From Rhodospirillum sp. (GTDB lineage: Bacteria; Pseudomonadota; Alphaproteobacteria; Dongiales; Dongiaceae), in assembly GCA_013822765.1 (NCBI GenBank), contig PNKY01000003.1, forward strand, positions 1-64,000: 64,000 nt of DNA. Reading direction: 5' to 3'. A model generated the notes under the pieces. The model was not told where the DNA came from. It searched no databases and was given only the letters and a program-made list of their open reading frames with translations. Position 1 is the first letter of the stretch, and every line of letters starts with the position of its first letter. Shown piece after piece: positions 1-10,017 of the stretch. The translations under genes and the position numbers were made by a program.

Positions 1-481
1 CGCGAGAAATCTTCCGGCATGACCAGCCGGCTCTCGCGCCAACGGAGGCGGGCTTATACGTGACAGTTTGGAAACCTGTCAACGCCCTTCTTGCTGATTC
101 CTAAGCCGATTCTGAGACAATCTGCCGCAATCTCCGAAAATACATTGTATATCAGCCGTTTACCGGAATTTAACGGGAGCGGGTGCACCCTCTTGTGGAA
201 CACAGCAGGCGGAACGGACCAACGCAATAGATTCAAACTGTGGCTTTATCGCAACGCACCATTGCGCCACAGCAACAGATTTCGCGGTGCTCCGACCCGC
301 CGTTTGGCTGCTAAATTCATGATCTAACAGGGCTTTTTGGGTTGACACCGTTGGCCATGGCAAGCATGTTCTTAACCTTAACAGCCGCGACTCGAGGCAG
401 TTCCATTGCAGCGCACCTGCAGCCGGACTGTCGTGAATCGTTAAGAAAACCGACCTATTTGCTGAGTTGGGGGATCATCCG
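1..481. other. Gene-free stretch at the left edge
   Basis: No convincing coding region on either strand; the short frames here lack coherent protein features. The first 38 bases can fold: bases 1-7 pair with 32-38, and 14-18 with 26-30 around a 7-nt loop. No T-tract follows. The only other structure I can point to is a candidate promoter at 342-370. The stretch is probably the leader of the M23 peptidase gene plus the tail of whatever lies to the left. Confidence 0.6.
342..370 (+). promoter_or_regulatory. Candidate sigma-70 type promoter for the M23 peptidase gene
   Basis: A perfect TTGACA hexamer at 342-347 is followed after 17 nt by CATGTT (365-370), which matches TATAAT at only three of six positions. 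It lies about 110 nt upstream of the chosen start. The strong -35 with a poor -10 makes this a weak call. Confidence 0.3.
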
Positions 482-2161
482 TTGATTTTCGCGCGTAGCC
501 AAGTATGGGGCACGCTGAAGCGTTACCTGATGTTTACAACCGCCGGTTTCGTCGTGCTCGGCGGTCTCGGCGCCGCCTGGTCGCATCGGCCGGCTGCCAT
601 TGAAGCCGCCGCCGCCCGTGACTTTGCCAGCGTGCAGGCCGCCGACCAACTGATGCTGACGCAGAACACCCCGGGCTGGGCCCAGCGCATGATGGCCGGC
701 CTCACCACCCAGGATCAAACCGTCGAAGCCGCCGAATATCCGATCATGACCGCGGCCGCCGATCACCGCGTCATTGCCGTCTCGCGCGATATGACGCCGC
801 GCTTGAAGCCGCGCCGGAGCTTCGGCCGGGAAGAAATGGAAACGCCGGTCGCCACGATTCGTCTCGCTGATTCGGCGCCGTTCGCCACCGATCCTTTCGA
901 ACCGATCTTGAGCGCGACCGATCATCTGGTGCCGAACGCGCCGTGGTTCACCAGCGATGAAACGATCGCCGAGGCGATCGCCAGCGACTTCCAGAAGGTG
1001 ATCGAAGTGCGGCCCGGCGACACGCTCTATGGCGTGCTCGTCAATGCCGGCGTCACCGAAGACGATGCCAACAGCGCGGTCGGCGCGATCGCGGAGATCT
1101 TCTCGCCGCGCGATCTGCGCGCCGGCCAGGAGATCACGCTCAACATCACCACCGCGTCCGGCACCCGCGAGAACGACGCCGACACGCAGCTGATGGGCCT
1201 CAGCTTCGAGCCCAACGTCACCACCGATGTCACGCTGACCCGCAACGACACCGGCCTGTTCGTCGCCGCCGCGGTCGACAAGCCGGTCGTCGAGCACAAT
1301 CGCCGCGGCGCCGGCATCATCGACAGCAGCCTGTTCGATGCCGCACAGGAAGCCGGCGTGCCGATGCCGGTGGTCGCCGACCTCATCCGCACCTTCTCGT
1401 TCGACGTCGACTTCCAGCGCGACATCCAGGACGGCGACGCCTTCGAAGTGCTCTATGAGCGCATGGAGAACGAAGACGGCGAGTTCGTGAAGTCCGGCAA
1501 AATCCTGTTCGCGTCGCTCACGCTCTCCGGCAAGACCATTCCGGTCTACTACTTCGAGCGCGATGGCGACGGCGAATATTTCACGCCGAAGGGCGAAGCC
1601 ATCCGCAAGTCGCTGCTGCGCACGCCGGTCGACGGCGCGCGCGTCACCTCCGGCTTCGGCATGCGCATGCATCCGGTGCTCGGCTTCTCCAAGCTGCACA
1701 AGGGCATCGATTTCGGCGCGCCCACCGGCACCCCGATCTTCGCCGCCGGCAGCGGCACCATCGTCGAGATGGGCAAGAAGGGCTCGTACGGCAACTACGT
1801 CCGCATCCGCCACACCGGCGACTACCAGACCGCCTATGCTCACATGAGCAAGTTCGCCAAGGGCGTGAAGAAGGGCGACAAGGTCAAGCAGGGCCAGGTG
1901 ATCGGCTATGTCGGCGCCACCGGCCGCGTGACCGGCCCGCACCTGCATTACGAGATCCTGGTCGCCGGCGCGCAGGTCAATCCCGGCAAGGTCAAGACCG
2001 TCGCCAGCAACAAGCTGACCGGCAAGCAGTTGAAGGCCTTCCAGACGCAGGTGGCGAAGATCGACGCCCAGCGCACCGAACAGGCCAAGCAGCAGCTGAT
2101 CGCCGAACGGCCCGACGCGGCGCCGCTGGATTGCAGCACGCCCTCCGGCTGCGAGAACTGA
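482..2161 (+). CDS. Membrane-anchored M23 family metallopeptidase with LysM/OapA-like region
   Basis: Zinc peptidase of the LytM/M23 family, expected to cut peptidoglycan cross-links in the periplasm. A single hydrophobic segment near the N-terminus (around residues 17-31) should anchor it. A LysM/OapA-like segment is encoded at about 1000-1145 (motif RPGDTLYGVL). The C-terminal M23 domain keeps the zinc ligands His406 and Asp410 (HKGID) and the HLH motif at 487-489. Start: TTG at 482 has a GGGGGA purine tract about 7 nt upstream; TTG at 467 and ATG at 530 are in-frame alternatives, and the ATG would keep the anchor. Length (559 aa) fits long alphaproteobacterial M23 proteins. Family is certain; the start is not. 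Confidence 0.9.
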   Translation: MIFARSQVWGTLKRYLMFTTAGFVVLGGLGAAWSHRPAAIEAAAARDFASVQAADQLMLTQNTPGWAQRMMAGLTTQDQTVEAAEYPIMTAAADHRVIAVSRDMTPRLKPRRSFGREEMETPVATIRLADSAPFATDPFEPILSATDHLVPNAPWFTSDETIAEAIASDFQKVIEVRPGDTLYGVLVNAGVTEDDANSAVGAIAEIFSPRDLRAGQEITLNITTASGTRENDADTQLMGLSFEPNVTTDVTLTRNDTGLFVAAAVDKPVVEHNRRGAGIIDSSLFDAAQEAGVPMPVVADLIRTFSFDVDFQRDIQDGDAFEVLYERMENEDGEFVKSGKILFASLTLSGKTIPVYYFERDGDGEYFTPKGEAIRKSLLRTPVDGARVTSGFGMRMHPVLGFSKLHKGIDFGAPTGTPIFAAGSGTIVEMGKKGSYGNYVRIRHTGDYQTAYAHMSKFAKGVKKGDKVKQGQVIGYVGATGRVTGPHLHYEILVAGAQVNPGKVKTVASNKLTGKQLKAFQTQVAKIDAQRTEQAKQQLIAERPDAAPLDCSTPSGCEN

Positions 2162-2262
2162 GCCCTCGCCCCTAGCACTGGATTTGTCCGCCGCGGCCTT
2201 GCGCAACGGCAGCATCGGCACGATGTTTGCTGAGCATCCGAGGCAACGGACGCGAGGACGTC

Positions 2263-2556
2263 GTGCGAGCGCGTCTCTTGGCAGTTATTCTAACGGCGCT
2301 CATCCCGGCCATGGCATCGGCCGATGGCACGGCGCAGCCGAAATACCCGCCGAGCTTCGACTGCTCCGCCGTGCCGGCGGGGTCGCATCGTCAAGCCTGC
2401 AACCGGTCGCACCTGGATCCGCCGATGGGTTCGATCGAGCAGCCTAAGCGCGTGCAGCCGGACAGCCTGGTACGGCAGCCCGCGCCCCAGCCATTGCCGA
2501 CCGAAAAGCCGCCGACCATTCCGCAGCTGCCGGGGACGATCCAGAACAGCTACTAG
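2263..2556 (+). CDS. Small secreted proline-rich protein, function unknown
   Basis: 97-residue product with a clear N-terminal signal peptide (two arginines, a hydrophobic LLAVILTALIPA core, cleavage probably after AMASA). The mature part is short, has two cysteines (FDCS and QACN) and is rich in Pro and Gln toward the C-terminus. The GTG at 2263 is chosen because a GAGGA stretch precedes it and it places the signal sequence at the N-terminus; an in-frame TTG at 2227 is an alternative. It lies about 100 nt after the M23 gene on the same strand and could share its transcript. I recognise no family; codon pattern and signal peptide make it a plausible real gene. Confidence 0.6.
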   Translation: MRARLLAVILTALIPAMASADGTAQPKYPPSFDCSAVPAGSHRQACNRSHLDPPMGSIEQPKRVQPDSLVRQPAPQPLPTEKPPTIPQLPGTIQNSY

Positions 2557-2561
2557 AGACG

Positions 2562-2580
2562 AGGCGGTCAGGAACCGCCT
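2562..2580. terminator. Weak hairpin between convergent genes
   Basis: A 7-bp perfect stem (2562-2568 with 2574-2580, 5-nt loop) sits 6 nt after the small secreted gene and 20 nt beyond the stop of the convergent chemoreceptor. Neither side has a T-tract, so the terminator role is inferred from position and stem only. Confidence 0.3.
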
Positions 2581-2599
2581 GCCCGCATGGGGGTCCGCG

Positions 2600-4282
2600 T
2601 CAGGCCGCGCGGATGTCACGCACGAAGCGCTCGATCACGTTGCGGATGTTGCCGGTGTGCTCGCCGAGCTGATGCGACGCATCCAGAACCGTGGCCGCCG
2701 CGCCCTTGGTGCCTTCGGCGGCGTGGGCCACCAACTCCACCTTCTGCGAGACTTCGGCGTTGCCGGCGGACGCTTCCTGCACGTTGCGCGCGATCTCGCG
2801 GGTGGCGGCGTTCTGCTCTTCCACCGCGGCGGCGACGCCGCCGGAGATCTCAGTCATCTGCTTGATCTGGGTGCCGACCGAGCGGATCGCGTCAGCGGTC
2901 GATTGAGTCGAGTTCTGGATTGACGAAATCTGCACGGCGATATCCTCGGTGGCGCGCGCGGTCTGGTTGGCGAGGCTCTTGACCTCGTTCGCCACCACCG
3001 CGAAGCCCTTGCCCGCTTCGCCGGCGCGCGCGGCTTCGATGGTCGCGTTGAGCGCCAGCAGATTGGTCTGGTTCGAGATCTCGGTGATCAGGCGGACCAC
3101 GTCGCCGATCTTGGTCGAGGCTTCGGTCAACAGCTCGACGCGGGAGGTGGTTTCGTTGATCGAGTGCTCCGATTGGGACGCGATGCTGGCTTGGTTGGAA
3201 ACCTGGCGGCTGATTTCCATGATCGAGGCCGATAGCTCCTCGGTGGCGGCAGCAACGGTCGCGACGTTGGCGCTGGCTTCGGCCGCGGCGGCCGCAACCT
3301 TTTGCGCCTGCTCGAGCGAGTCCCGGGAGGAGTGATCGAGCGCACCGGCGGTCTTGTCGAGGGTTTCCGCCGATCCGACCAGAGCACGCAGGATCGCCTC
3401 GATATCGCGATCGAAGCTTTGCGCCAGACGCGCGATCTCCGACGCGCGCTGTTCGCGCGCCGCCTGCTCGCGCGCAGCCTCGGCCTGAAGTTCCTCGTTT
3501 CGCCGCATGTTCCGGGCGAAGACCTCCACCGCACGCGCCATGTTGCCGACCTCGTCGCGGCGGTCGGCGAACGGAATGGCGACGGTCATGTCGCCGCCGG
3601 CCAGCTGGTTCATGGTGCCGGTGATGGAGCGGATCGGCGCGCCGATCGAGCGCGACAGCCAGAAGAAGAAGCCGATCGACGCGGCCAGGGTCACGACCGC
3701 GCTCAGGATCACGGTCAGCGACGTGGTGTCGAGCGCGCTGTCCTTTTCGGCGCTGGCGGCCGCGGAATTGGCATCGAGGATCGCCGTGACGGCGGCGCCG
3801 GCGTTGCCCAGCTTGGAGGTCAGCTCCTCGCCCGCACCGGTGACTTCGATGGCGCGCGCCTCGTTCACGGTGTCGGGGTGGCGCATCAGCTTCAATTGCT
3901 GGGCAGCGGGACCCCTCCGCCAGGCATCGACCACCGCGCCGATGTCGGAGACGCCGGCGACCAGCTCGTCATCACCCGCCGCATGCTGGAGCGCGGTCTG
4001 CAGGTCGGTGTCGAAGGCAGTGCTCAGCGCCTCGAAATCCTTGCCGTATTGCGAGCTGCCGGTGACCAGGAGGCCGCGCATCGCCGCCTGCAACTTGGCC
4101 GCATCGGCCAGCACGGTGTTGACGCTCTTGGCCTGCAGCACGGTGCTGTCGCTGATCGCGCTCGCACTCTCTATGCGCGCCGATTGCGAGATCGCGATGA
4201 TGCCCGCCACCATGATGACGAAGCCGAGGATCGAGAACGCCGCGATGAGCTTCTTGGCGACCGAGAGATTGGAAAGACGCAT
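2600..4282 (-). CDS. Methyl-accepting chemotaxis protein
   Basis: Transmembrane chemoreceptor that would signal through CheA/CheW. TM1 at about residues 11-31, a periplasmic helical region at 32-186 that looks like a four-helix sensor, TM2 at 187-209, HAMP at 210-262, and a long coiled-coil signalling domain. The conserved hairpin tip is at about 401-430 ([20 protein letters not shown]). No CheR-binding C-terminal pentapeptide is obvious; the protein ends RDIRAA. Its ATG is preceded by AAGGA and lies only 11 nt after the upstream gene for a secreted Cache-like protein, so the two should be co-transcribed. That suggests the secreted protein takes part in sensing. The ligand cannot be inferred. 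Confidence 0.93.
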   Translation of the reverse strand: MRLSNLSVAKKLIAAFSILGFVIMVAGIIAISQSARIESASAISDSTVLQAKSVNTVLADAAKLQAAMRGLLVTGSSQYGKDFEALSTAFDTDLQTALQHAAGDDELVAGVSDIGAVVDAWRRGPAAQQLKLMRHPDTVNEARAIEVTGAGEELTSKLGNAGAAVTAILDANSAAASAEKDSALDTTSLTVILSAVVTLAASIGFFFWLSRSIGAPIRSITGTMNQLAGGDMTVAIPFADRRDEVGNMARAVEVFARNMRRNEELQAEAAREQAAREQRASEIARLAQSFDRDIEAILRALVGSAETLDKTAGALDHSSRDSLEQAQKVAAAAAEASANVATVAAATEELSASIMEISRQVSNQASIASQSEHSINETTSRVELLTEASTKIGDVVRLITEISNQTNLLALNATIEAARAGEAGKGFAVVANEVKSLANQTARATEDIAVQISSIQNSTQSTADAIRSVGTQIKQMTEISGGVAAAVEEQNAATREIARNVQEASAGNAEVSQKVELVAHAAEGTKGAAATVLDASHQLGEHTGNIRNVIERFVRDIRAA

Positions 4283-4293
4283 GGTCTGGGTCC

Positions 4294-4974
4294 TTAGATG
4301 CCGGTCTGGAGCCGGCGCTGCAGCTCGGTCAGGTTGATTTCCGCGGTGGCGGCGCCGATTGCCGCTTTGCTGGCCGGATCGACGATGGTGAGGTTGACCT
4401 GGACGCGCCAGGTCTTGGTCTCGTCGTGATATTCCGGCTCGTCGATGAAGACAGCGTCGGGCCCGACCTGGAACGTCTTCTGGAACTTGTCCTCGTCGCC
4501 CTGCCAGTAGTCGGACGTCACCGAGCTCTGGCCGACATTGAGGCCGAACTTGTCCATGATGAAGATCTCGGTGAAGAGGCCGGCGGACTTGGCCTGGGTA
4601 TAGAGCAGGTAGCTGGACAGCGGGCTGCTCAGGATTTCGGCGATCAGCGGCTGATCGTCGGACTTGGCCTCGGTCTTCCAGGCCTCGTCGAGCTTGTCGA
4701 TCTCGGCCTGCTGCACGCTCTCATGGCGCTGGTTCGAGGAGGCCACCGAGAGAATTGTCACCGGCTGATGCAGTTCCTTGCGCAGCGTCTCCACAAATTC
4801 CGGCGAGATGATGCCGGCGGAAATCGGCGCCGGTGCGGCTGCGACTATCTCTGGCGCTGGTACAGGCGTCTCCGACGCTGCTGCGGGCGCTGCAGCCTCT
4901 TGCGCGAATGCGTGACTGGAAAGGCCGAGCGTCAGGATCGTGACCACAGCGTTCAAGCTTCGTCGAACAGACAT
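4294..4974 (-). CDS. Secreted Cache/PDC-like protein, probable partner of the chemoreceptor
   Basis: 226 residues starting with a classical signal peptide (cleavage likely after SHAFA, about residue 24), then an Ala/Pro-rich linker and a globular domain. The central segment contains GLNVGQSS and [12 protein letters not shown], which resembles the core of single PDC/Cache sensor domains; this is from memory of the family and should be tested. There is no membrane segment after the signal peptide, so the product should be periplasmic. A GAGGG sequence precedes the ATG. It is the first gene of a two-gene unit with the chemoreceptor. A binding protein presenting a ligand to the receptor is the simplest model, but this is inference. 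Confidence 0.75.
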   Translation of the reverse strand: MSVRRSLNAVVTILTLGLSSHAFAQEAAAPAAASETPVPAPEIVAAAPAPISAGIISPEFVETLRKELHQPVTILSVASSNQRHESVQQAEIDKLDEAWKTEAKSDDQPLIAEILSSPLSSYLLYTQAKSAGLFTEIFIMDKFGLNVGQSSVTSDYWQGDEDKFQKTFQVGPDAVFIDEPEYHDETKTWRVQVNLTIVDPASKAAIGAATAEINLTELQRRLQTGI

Positions 4975-5087
4975 GGTTCCCTCTGGGTAACGGACATGTC
5001 TGGCGGTATAGGCCGTTCAGGGTAAAAGAAACGTCAAGGACTGCTGATAAACAGCGTTTAGGCAGCTGGGACAATAGGAGAACTGAC

Positions 5088-5116
5088 CGCCGGCGCCCGT
5101 CTCAAGCGCGCCGGCG
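5088..5116 (-). terminator. GC-rich hairpin downstream of clpB
   Basis: A 9-bp perfect stem (5088-5096 with 5108-5116, 11-nt loop) begins 11 nt after the clpB stop codon. No T-run follows on the minus strand, so it is at best a weak or factor-assisted terminator. It separates clpB from the next minus-strand gene. Confidence 0.35.
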
Positions 5117-5127
5117 CATCTGTATCG

Positions 5128-7722
5128 CTAAGCCGCCTCGGACAGCTTTTTGCCGTCGATGGTGAGGCCATCCTTGTCGGCGGAGACGTGGATCGCGTCG
5201 CCTGGTTTGTAGCGGCCTTCCAGCAGCAAGCTGGCGAGCGGGTTCTGCAGCTCGCGCTGGATCACGCGCTTCAGCGGCCGCGCGCCATAGACCGGGTCGT
5301 AGCCGGCCTCCGCCAGCCACTCCTTGGCGCGGTCGTCCAGCTGCAGCTCCAGCTTGCGGTCGGCCAGCAGCGCCTGCAGCCGCTTGAGCTGGATCGCCAC
5401 GATGCCGGTCATGTTCTTCCGCGAAAGGCGGTGGAACAGGACGGTTTCGTCCAGCCGGTTGAGGAATTCCGGCCGGAAGGCCTGACGCACCGCATTCATC
5501 ACCTGGGCGCGCACCAGCTCGATGTCCTCGCCGTCCTTCTGGGCCGCCAGGATGTCGCTGCCCAGGTTGGAGGTAAGGATGATGATGGTGTTCTTGAAAT
5601 CGACCGTGCGGCCCTGGCCGTCGGTCAGGCGGCCGTCATCCAGCACCTGCAAGAGGACGTTGAACACGTCCGGATGCGCCTTCTCCACCTCGTCGAACAG
5701 GATGACCTGGTAGGGCCGGCGCCGCACCGCCTCGGTCAGCACGCCGCCTTCCTCGTAGCCGACATAGCCCGGAGGCGCGCCGATCAGGCGTGCGACCGCG
5801 TGCTTTTCCATGAACTCCGACATGTCGACCCGGAGCAGCGCCTGGTCGTCATCGAACAGGAAGGACGCCAACGTCTTGGACAGCTCGGTCTTGCCGACGC
5901 CGGTCGGACCCAGAAACAGGAACGAGCCGATCGGACGGTTGGGATCCTGCAGTCCGGCGCGCGCACGGCGCACGGCGTTGGAGACGGCGACAACCGCCTC
6001 CTCCTGGCCGATCACGCGATCACCCAGCACCTTTTCCATGCGCAGCAGCTTGTCGCGCTCGCCTTCCAGCATCCGGTCGACCGGGATGCCGGTCCAGCGC
6101 GAGACCACGGAGGCGATGTCCTCCTCGCTCACCACTTCGTTGAGCATGCGGTGCTGCTGGGCCTGCTCGGCGTCCTTCAGCTTCTTGTCGAGGCCGGGGA
6201 TGACAGAATAAGTGAGCTCGCCCGCGCGCGCGAAATCGCCGCGGCGCTGGGCCTGCTCGGCCTCCAGCTTCGCCTGATCGATCTGCTCTTTCAGCTTCTG
6301 CGCATCCTGCAGCGTGCGCTTCTCCGCCTGCCACTCCTCGGTCAGGCGGCGCGACTGCTCTTCCAGCTCCTCGATCTCGTCGACCAGGTTCTTCAGCCGC
6401 TCCTTCGAGCCCTCGTCACTTTCCTTCTTCAGCGCCTCGCGCTCGATCTTGAGCTGGACCAAGCGGCGGTCGATCTCGTCGATCTCCTCGGGCTTGGAAT
6501 CCACCTCCATGCGCAGGCGGCTGGCGGCTTCGTCCACCAGGTCGATGGCCTTGTCCGGCAGGAAACGGTCGGTGATGTAGCGGTTGGAGAGCGTCGCCGC
6601 CGCCACGATCGCGCCATCGGTGATGCGCACGCCGTGATGCAACTCGTACTTCTCCTTGAGCCCGCGCAGGATCGAGATGGTGTCGGCGACGTTCGGCTCG
6701 CTCACGAACACCGGCTGGAAGCGCCGGGCGAGCGCCGCGTCCTTCTCGATATGCTTGCGGTATTCATCGAGTGTGGTGGCGCCGACGCAATGCAACTCGC
6801 CACGCGCCAGGGCGGGCTTCAGCATGTTGGAGGCGTCCATCGCGCCTTCCGCCTTGCCCGCGCCGACCAGAGTGTGCAGCTCGTCGATGAAGAGGATGAT
6901 GTCACCCTCGGCCGCCGAGATCTCCTGCAAGACGGCCTTCAGGCGTTCCTCGAACTCGCCGCGGTACTTCGCACCGGCGATGAGGGCGCCGAGATCCAGC
7001 GACATCAGCGACTTGTGCTTGAGCCCTTCCGGCACGTCGCCGTTGGCGATGCGCAGCGCGAGGCCTTCGACGATGGCGGTCTTGCCGACGCCGGGCTCGC
7101 CGATCAGCACCGGATTGTTCTTGGTGCGGCGCGCCAGCACCTGGATGGTGCGGCGAATCTCCTCGTCGCGTCCGATCACCGGATCGAGCTTGCCGGCGCG
7201 CGCCTGCGCCGTCAGGTCGCGGGCGTATTTCTTGAGCGCTTCATAGCTGTCCTCGGCGCTCGCGCTTTGCGCGGTGCGACCCTGGCGCACCTCGTTGATC
7301 GCGGCATTGAGGCCCTGCGCGGTGGCGCCGGCGTCTTTGAGTATCCGGCCGGTGGCGCCGTCGCTGGTCAAGGCCAGCGCGAGCAGCAGGCGCTCCGCCG
7401 TGACGAAGCCGTCGCCGGCTTTCTCCGCCAGTTTCTCCGCCTGGTCCAGGACACGCGCCAGTTCGGGCCCCATGTAGACCTGACCGGCGCCGGAACCTTC
7501 GACCTTCGGCTGCTTGTCGAGCGCCTTTTCGGTCGCGGCCAGCGCGCGCGCCGGATCGGCGCCGGAATTGCGCAGCAGGCCGGCGGCAAGACCGTCCTTG
7601 TCGTCCAGCAGGACTTTCAGAAGATGTTCGGGAGTGAGCCGCTGGTGGCCTGACCGCAGCGCCAAAGTCTGCGCAGCCTGCAGGAATCCACGCGACCGTT
7701 CGGTGAACTTTTCCAGATCCAT
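5128..7722 (-). CDS. clpB: ATP-dependent disaggregase ClpB
   Basis: Cytoplasmic Hsp100 chaperone that, with DnaK, extracts polypeptides from aggregates. At 864 residues it is close to the E. coli protein. The N-terminal Clp domain spans about residues 1-145, the first AAA+ module has Walker A GEPGVGKT at 208-215, a middle coiled-coil region rich in Glu/Lys/Arg covers about 405-525, and a second AAA+ module carries GPTGVGKT near residue 607, followed by the C-terminal D2-small domain. The ATG has a GAGAGGG Shine-Dalgarno sequence. I could not identify a convincing sigma-32 promoter or CIRCE element upstream. It follows the DUF4167 gene, a linkage common in Alphaproteobacteria; a hairpin with a T-rich tail lies between them. 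Confidence 0.98.
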   Translation of the reverse strand: MDLEKFTERSRGFLQAAQTLALRSGHQRLTPEHLLKVLLDDKDGLAAGLLRNSGADPARALAATEKALDKQPKVEGSGAGQVYMGPELARVLDQAEKLAEKAGDGFVTAERLLLALALTSDGATGRILKDAGATAQGLNAAINEVRQGRTAQSASAEDSYEALKKYARDLTAQARAGKLDPVIGRDEEIRRTIQVLARRTKNNPVLIGEPGVGKTAIVEGLALRIANGDVPEGLKHKSLMSLDLGALIAGAKYRGEFEERLKAVLQEISAAEGDIILFIDELHTLVGAGKAEGAMDASNMLKPALARGELHCVGATTLDEYRKHIEKDAALARRFQPVFVSEPNVADTISILRGLKEKYELHHGVRITDGAIVAAATLSNRYITDRFLPDKAIDLVDEAASRLRMEVDSKPEEIDEIDRRLVQLKIEREALKKESDEGSKERLKNLVDEIEELEEQSRRLTEEWQAEKRTLQDAQKLKEQIDQAKLEAEQAQRRGDFARAGELTYSVIPGLDKKLKDAEQAQQHRMLNEVVSEEDIASVVSRWTGIPVDRMLEGERDKLLRMEKVLGDRVIGQEEAVVAVSNAVRRARAGLQDPNRPIGSFLFLGPTGVGKTELSKTLASFLFDDDQALLRVDMSEFMEKHAVARLIGAPPGYVGYEEGGVLTEAVRRRPYQVILFDEVEKAHPDVFNVLLQVLDDGRLTDGQGRTVDFKNTIIILTSNLGSDILAAQKDGEDIELVRAQVMNAVRQAFRPEFLNRLDETVLFHRLSRKNMTGIVAIQLKRLQALLADRKLELQLDDRAKEWLAEAGYDPVYGARPLKRVIQRELQNPLASLLLEGRYKPGDAIHVSADKDGLTIDGKKLSEAA

Positions 7723-7820
7723 ATTCGCCCTCTCTCAAGCGCGCCCGTTCAACAGCACGCGCTCTTGGATGCTCCGGGACAGCCATCGCTAAGCCCTGAG
7801 GACGATATGGGAATGCCTAA

Positions 7821-7851
7821 TTTATAAACAAGGGGCGCGACGAGGCGCCCC
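7821..7851 (-). terminator. Intrinsic terminator after the DUF4167 gene
   Basis: Read on the minus strand: a 7-bp GC stem (7845-7851 with 7832-7838, 6-nt loop) followed by TTGTTTATAAATT. It lies about 40 nt beyond the DUF4167 stop and before clpB, so clpB should have its own promoter. Confidence 0.55.
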
Positions 7852-7889
7852 GGCGCAGGGCCGGGGTCCTACCGCCTTCATCCAATTCG

Positions 7890-8864
7890 CTATTCCGGGT
7901 CGGCCTGACCCGAGCCGCCACCTTGGCGGCCGTCGCCCTGCCGCGGCCCACGACGGGGGCCACGCAGCCTGGGCCGTGGGGCCCGCAGCGTGCGCTGGAC
8001 GCCGTCTTCAGCATCGTCCGGGGCCTGGGGCGCCGCAGGAGCGGCCGGCGCGGCCACCGGAAGCAATTCATCCGGGTAGTCCGGCTGGTCCTCGGCGGGG
8101 CCTGGCGCGGTGGCACGCGGCGGCTCGCTTGGCGCGACATACGGGGGTTGCGCTTCGTCACGATCGGCGTAGTTGCCGTAGTTATTGCCGTCGTGACCAT
8201 TGGTCTGGGCGACGTTGCCGCTGGGCTGCTGGTGTTGGGCCTCGTGCGAGCGGCCGCCCTGCTGATGACCGTGCTGCTGGCCGCTGTGCTGGTGGCCGCG
8301 TTGCTGATGGCCGCCCTGCCGGTCTTGGCGATCTTGCCGGTGGCCACCCTGGCCCTGCTGGCCGCCGTGACCCTGATTACCCTGGTTGCCTTGATTACCC
8401 TGGTTGCCTTGATTGCCCTGGTTGCCGGGGTTCTGGCCCTGCATGCCGTCGCTCTGCATGCCGTCGCCCTGCATGCCGTCGCCCTGCGGATTGGGACCGC
8501 CGGAGGAATAGAGCGCGGCGGACAAGCCTTGGCTCACGTTCTGCACGTTAACGTCGGCGACGGAGAGCTCGCGCCCGCCCATGCGCGGACGCTGGCCGTC
8601 ATTCATCGCACTCAGGACGCGATAATAATGGTCGGCATGCTGCAGGAAGTTCTCGGCGGCAACCCGGTCGCCGGCAGACCCCGCATCGCGTGCCAGCTGC
8701 AGATATTTTTCCAGCACTTGGTAGGCATTGCCGCGGACCCGCAGCTCCTGCCCGCCGCCTTCGTACCCCTGACCCTTGTTGTGGCCACCGCCCCCGCCCA
8801 TCCCGTGGGGCTTGCGCGGACCGCGCCCGCGGGCGCGTCGGTTGTTGTTGTTATTCTGTTTCAT
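7890..8864 (-). CDS. DUF4167 domain protein with repetitive disordered tail
   Basis: Conserved alphaproteobacterial protein of unknown function. The N-terminal region (about residues 1-95) is basic and Asn/Arg/Gly-rich, then carries the helical DUF4167 core (YQVLEKYLQLARDAGSAGDR and AENFLQHADHYYRV). The rest is low complexity: QGDGM-type repeats, a run of GNQ triplets, His/Gln/Gly-rich stretches, and a Pro/Ala then Arg-rich end. This composition suggests RNA binding or condensate behaviour, which is inference. The start is the ATG at 8864; an in-frame GTG at 8876 would add four residues. It sits between prmC and clpB as in many relatives, with 307 nt between it and prmC, so it probably has its own promoter. 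Confidence 0.85.
   Translation of the reverse strand: MKQNNNNNRRARGRGPRKPHGMGGGGGHNKGQGYEGGGQELRVRGNAYQVLEKYLQLARDAGSAGDRVAAENFLQHADHYYRVLSAMNDGQRPRMGGRELSVADVNVQNVSQGLSAALYSSGGPNPQGDGMQGDGMQSDGMQGQNPGNQGNQGNQGNQGNQGNQGHGGQQGQGGHRQDRQDRQGGHQQRGHQHSGQQHGHQQGGRSHEAQHQQPSGNVAQTNGHDGNNYGNYADRDEAQPPYVAPSEPPRATAPGPAEDQPDYPDELLPVAAPAAPAAPQAPDDAEDGVQRTLRAPRPRLRGPRRGPRQGDGRQGGGSGQADPE
8371..8426 (-). repeat. In-frame tandem repeat encoding Gly-Asn-Gln triplets
   Basis: Six consecutive 9-nt units within the DUF4167 gene encode GNQ. The units alternate between two codon versions with an 18-nt period, consistent with duplication of a two-triplet block. Prone to slippage in multiples of 9, which would leave the frame intact. 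Confidence 0.85.
8439..8483 (-). repeat. Three 15-nt in-frame repeats
   Basis: Three consecutive 15-nt units (8439-8453, 8454-8468, 8469-8483) in the DUF4167 gene differ at a single base and encode the repeating pentapeptide pattern QGDGM/QSDGM. Length change by one unit preserves frame. Confidence 0.85.
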
Positions 8865-9171
8865 GTTGAGCGTCACTTCGCCGTCGACTGTGATCGAGAT
8901 GGCAGGTCAAGCCGCATGTCGGCGTCCTTGCGCGTTTTGCAATATCCTGGAGCGGCTCGCTGCCGCCCCCCTAGGCGCTGGACGCAGTCTATGTGCGGAG
9001 GCGCTGTTTTGGGGCTGGCTTCGCTGTGCGATGGCCGGCTTTCCCCCGGGCGCGGCCCATGGTCAGCCCCGACTGCCGGCGCTGACCCTAGTCGGTTCGG
9101 CGCGGCTTTCCAATAGCTTTTTTGACAGCCCAGGGTTGCAGCCTTGCAACGGCTTCAAGCTATTGACCCTT

Positions 9172-10017
9172 TTAGGATTTTCTGAATAGGACACACCGTT
9201 CTAAGGCCGCCAGATCGCGCCCCGTCGCAATATGCCGCAACCCGGCCGCCACCATCATCTCGCGCACCGAATCACCCTGCCCGATGCCGATCTCGAACGC
9301 CGCCAAGCCGCCCGCCGCCAGCAGCCGCACCGTCGCCGGGCCAAGCCGGCGATAAGCGTCGAGCCCGTCGAGGCCGCCATCCAGCGCTAGGCGCGGCTCG
9401 AACGACGCGACCTCCGGCTGGAGCGCGGCGATGTCGCCACTCGGAATGTAAGGCGGGTTCGAGACGACGATGTCGAATCCTGCTTCGAGCCCATCGTCCC
9501 AGTTGCCGCATCGGAAGGAGGCGCGCGGCGACAACCCGAGTGCGTTGGCATTTTCCGTTGCGACCGCGAGCGCCGCGGCCGATACATCGACGCCGAGGCC
9601 CCTGGCATTCGACAGTTCGTGCAGCAGCGAGAGCAGCAGGCAGCCGGTGCCGGTGCCGAAATCGACCAGCCGCATGGCAGCGGAGCGGTCCGGCAGCTGG
9701 TCGAGCACCGCTTGCACAAGGGTCTCCGAATCAGGCCGCGGGTCGAGGGTGTCGGCGGTGACCCTGAAGGGAAGCGACCAGAACTCGCGCTGGCCGAGAA
9801 TGTGCGCCATCGGCTCGCGCCGGGCGCGCCGGACGAGCAGCTGCTCGAACCGCACCGCCGCATCGGCCGCAAGCGTGCGTTCGGGAAAGGCGATCTGGGT
9901 GGCGATCGGGATGCCGACGGCGGCCTGCAGCAACAGCCTGGCTTCGCGCACGGCGCCGTCGATGCCGGCAGTGGCCAGCCGCGTCGCCGCGGCGCCCAGA
10001 AGATCGCCGATCGTCAC
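9172..10017 (-). CDS. prmC: Peptide chain release factor N5-glutamine methyltransferase
   Basis: Methylates the glutamine of the GGQ motif in release factors, using S-adenosylmethionine. 281 residues: an N-terminal helical substrate-binding domain (about 1-85), then a Rossmann methyltransferase domain with the SAM motif DFGTGTG at 119-125 and the catalytic NPPY at 187-190. Its start codon overlaps the prfA stop by four bases (ATGA type), so it is translationally coupled to its own substrate gene. A 295-nt gap follows its 3' end before the DUF4167 gene; I saw no gene in that gap. Confidence 0.97.
   Translation of the reverse strand: MTIGDLLGAAATRLATAGIDGAVREARLLLQAAVGIPIATQIAFPERTLAADAAVRFEQLLVRRARREPMAHILGQREFWSLPFRVTADTLDPRPDSETLVQAVLDQLPDRSAAMRLVDFGTGTGCLLLSLLHELSNARGLGVDVSAAALAVATENANALGLSPRASFRCGNWDDGLEAGFDIVVSNPPYIPSGDIAALQPEVASFEPRLALDGGLDGLDAYRRLGPATVRLLAAGGLAAFEIGIGQGDSVREMMVAAGLRHIATGRDLAALERCVLFRKS

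Noticed and set aside
1..38. Hairpin as a terminator of an upstream gene
   Set aside because: Stems are present but no T-run follows, and the upstream gene is outside the window.
455..2221. 588-codon open frame on the minus strand across the M23 peptidase gene
   Set aside because: Composition is repetitive Arg/Asp/Gly/Ala-rich typical of antisense frames in high-GC DNA; the plus strand carries clear M23 motifs.
5188..7653. 821-codon open frame opposite clpB
   Set aside because: Antisense shadow; the minus-strand ClpB has every expected motif and codon pattern.
8371..8483. Possible CRISPR array
   Set aside because: The repeats are 9 and 15 nt with no spacers and encode in-frame peptide repeats inside the DUF4167 gene.
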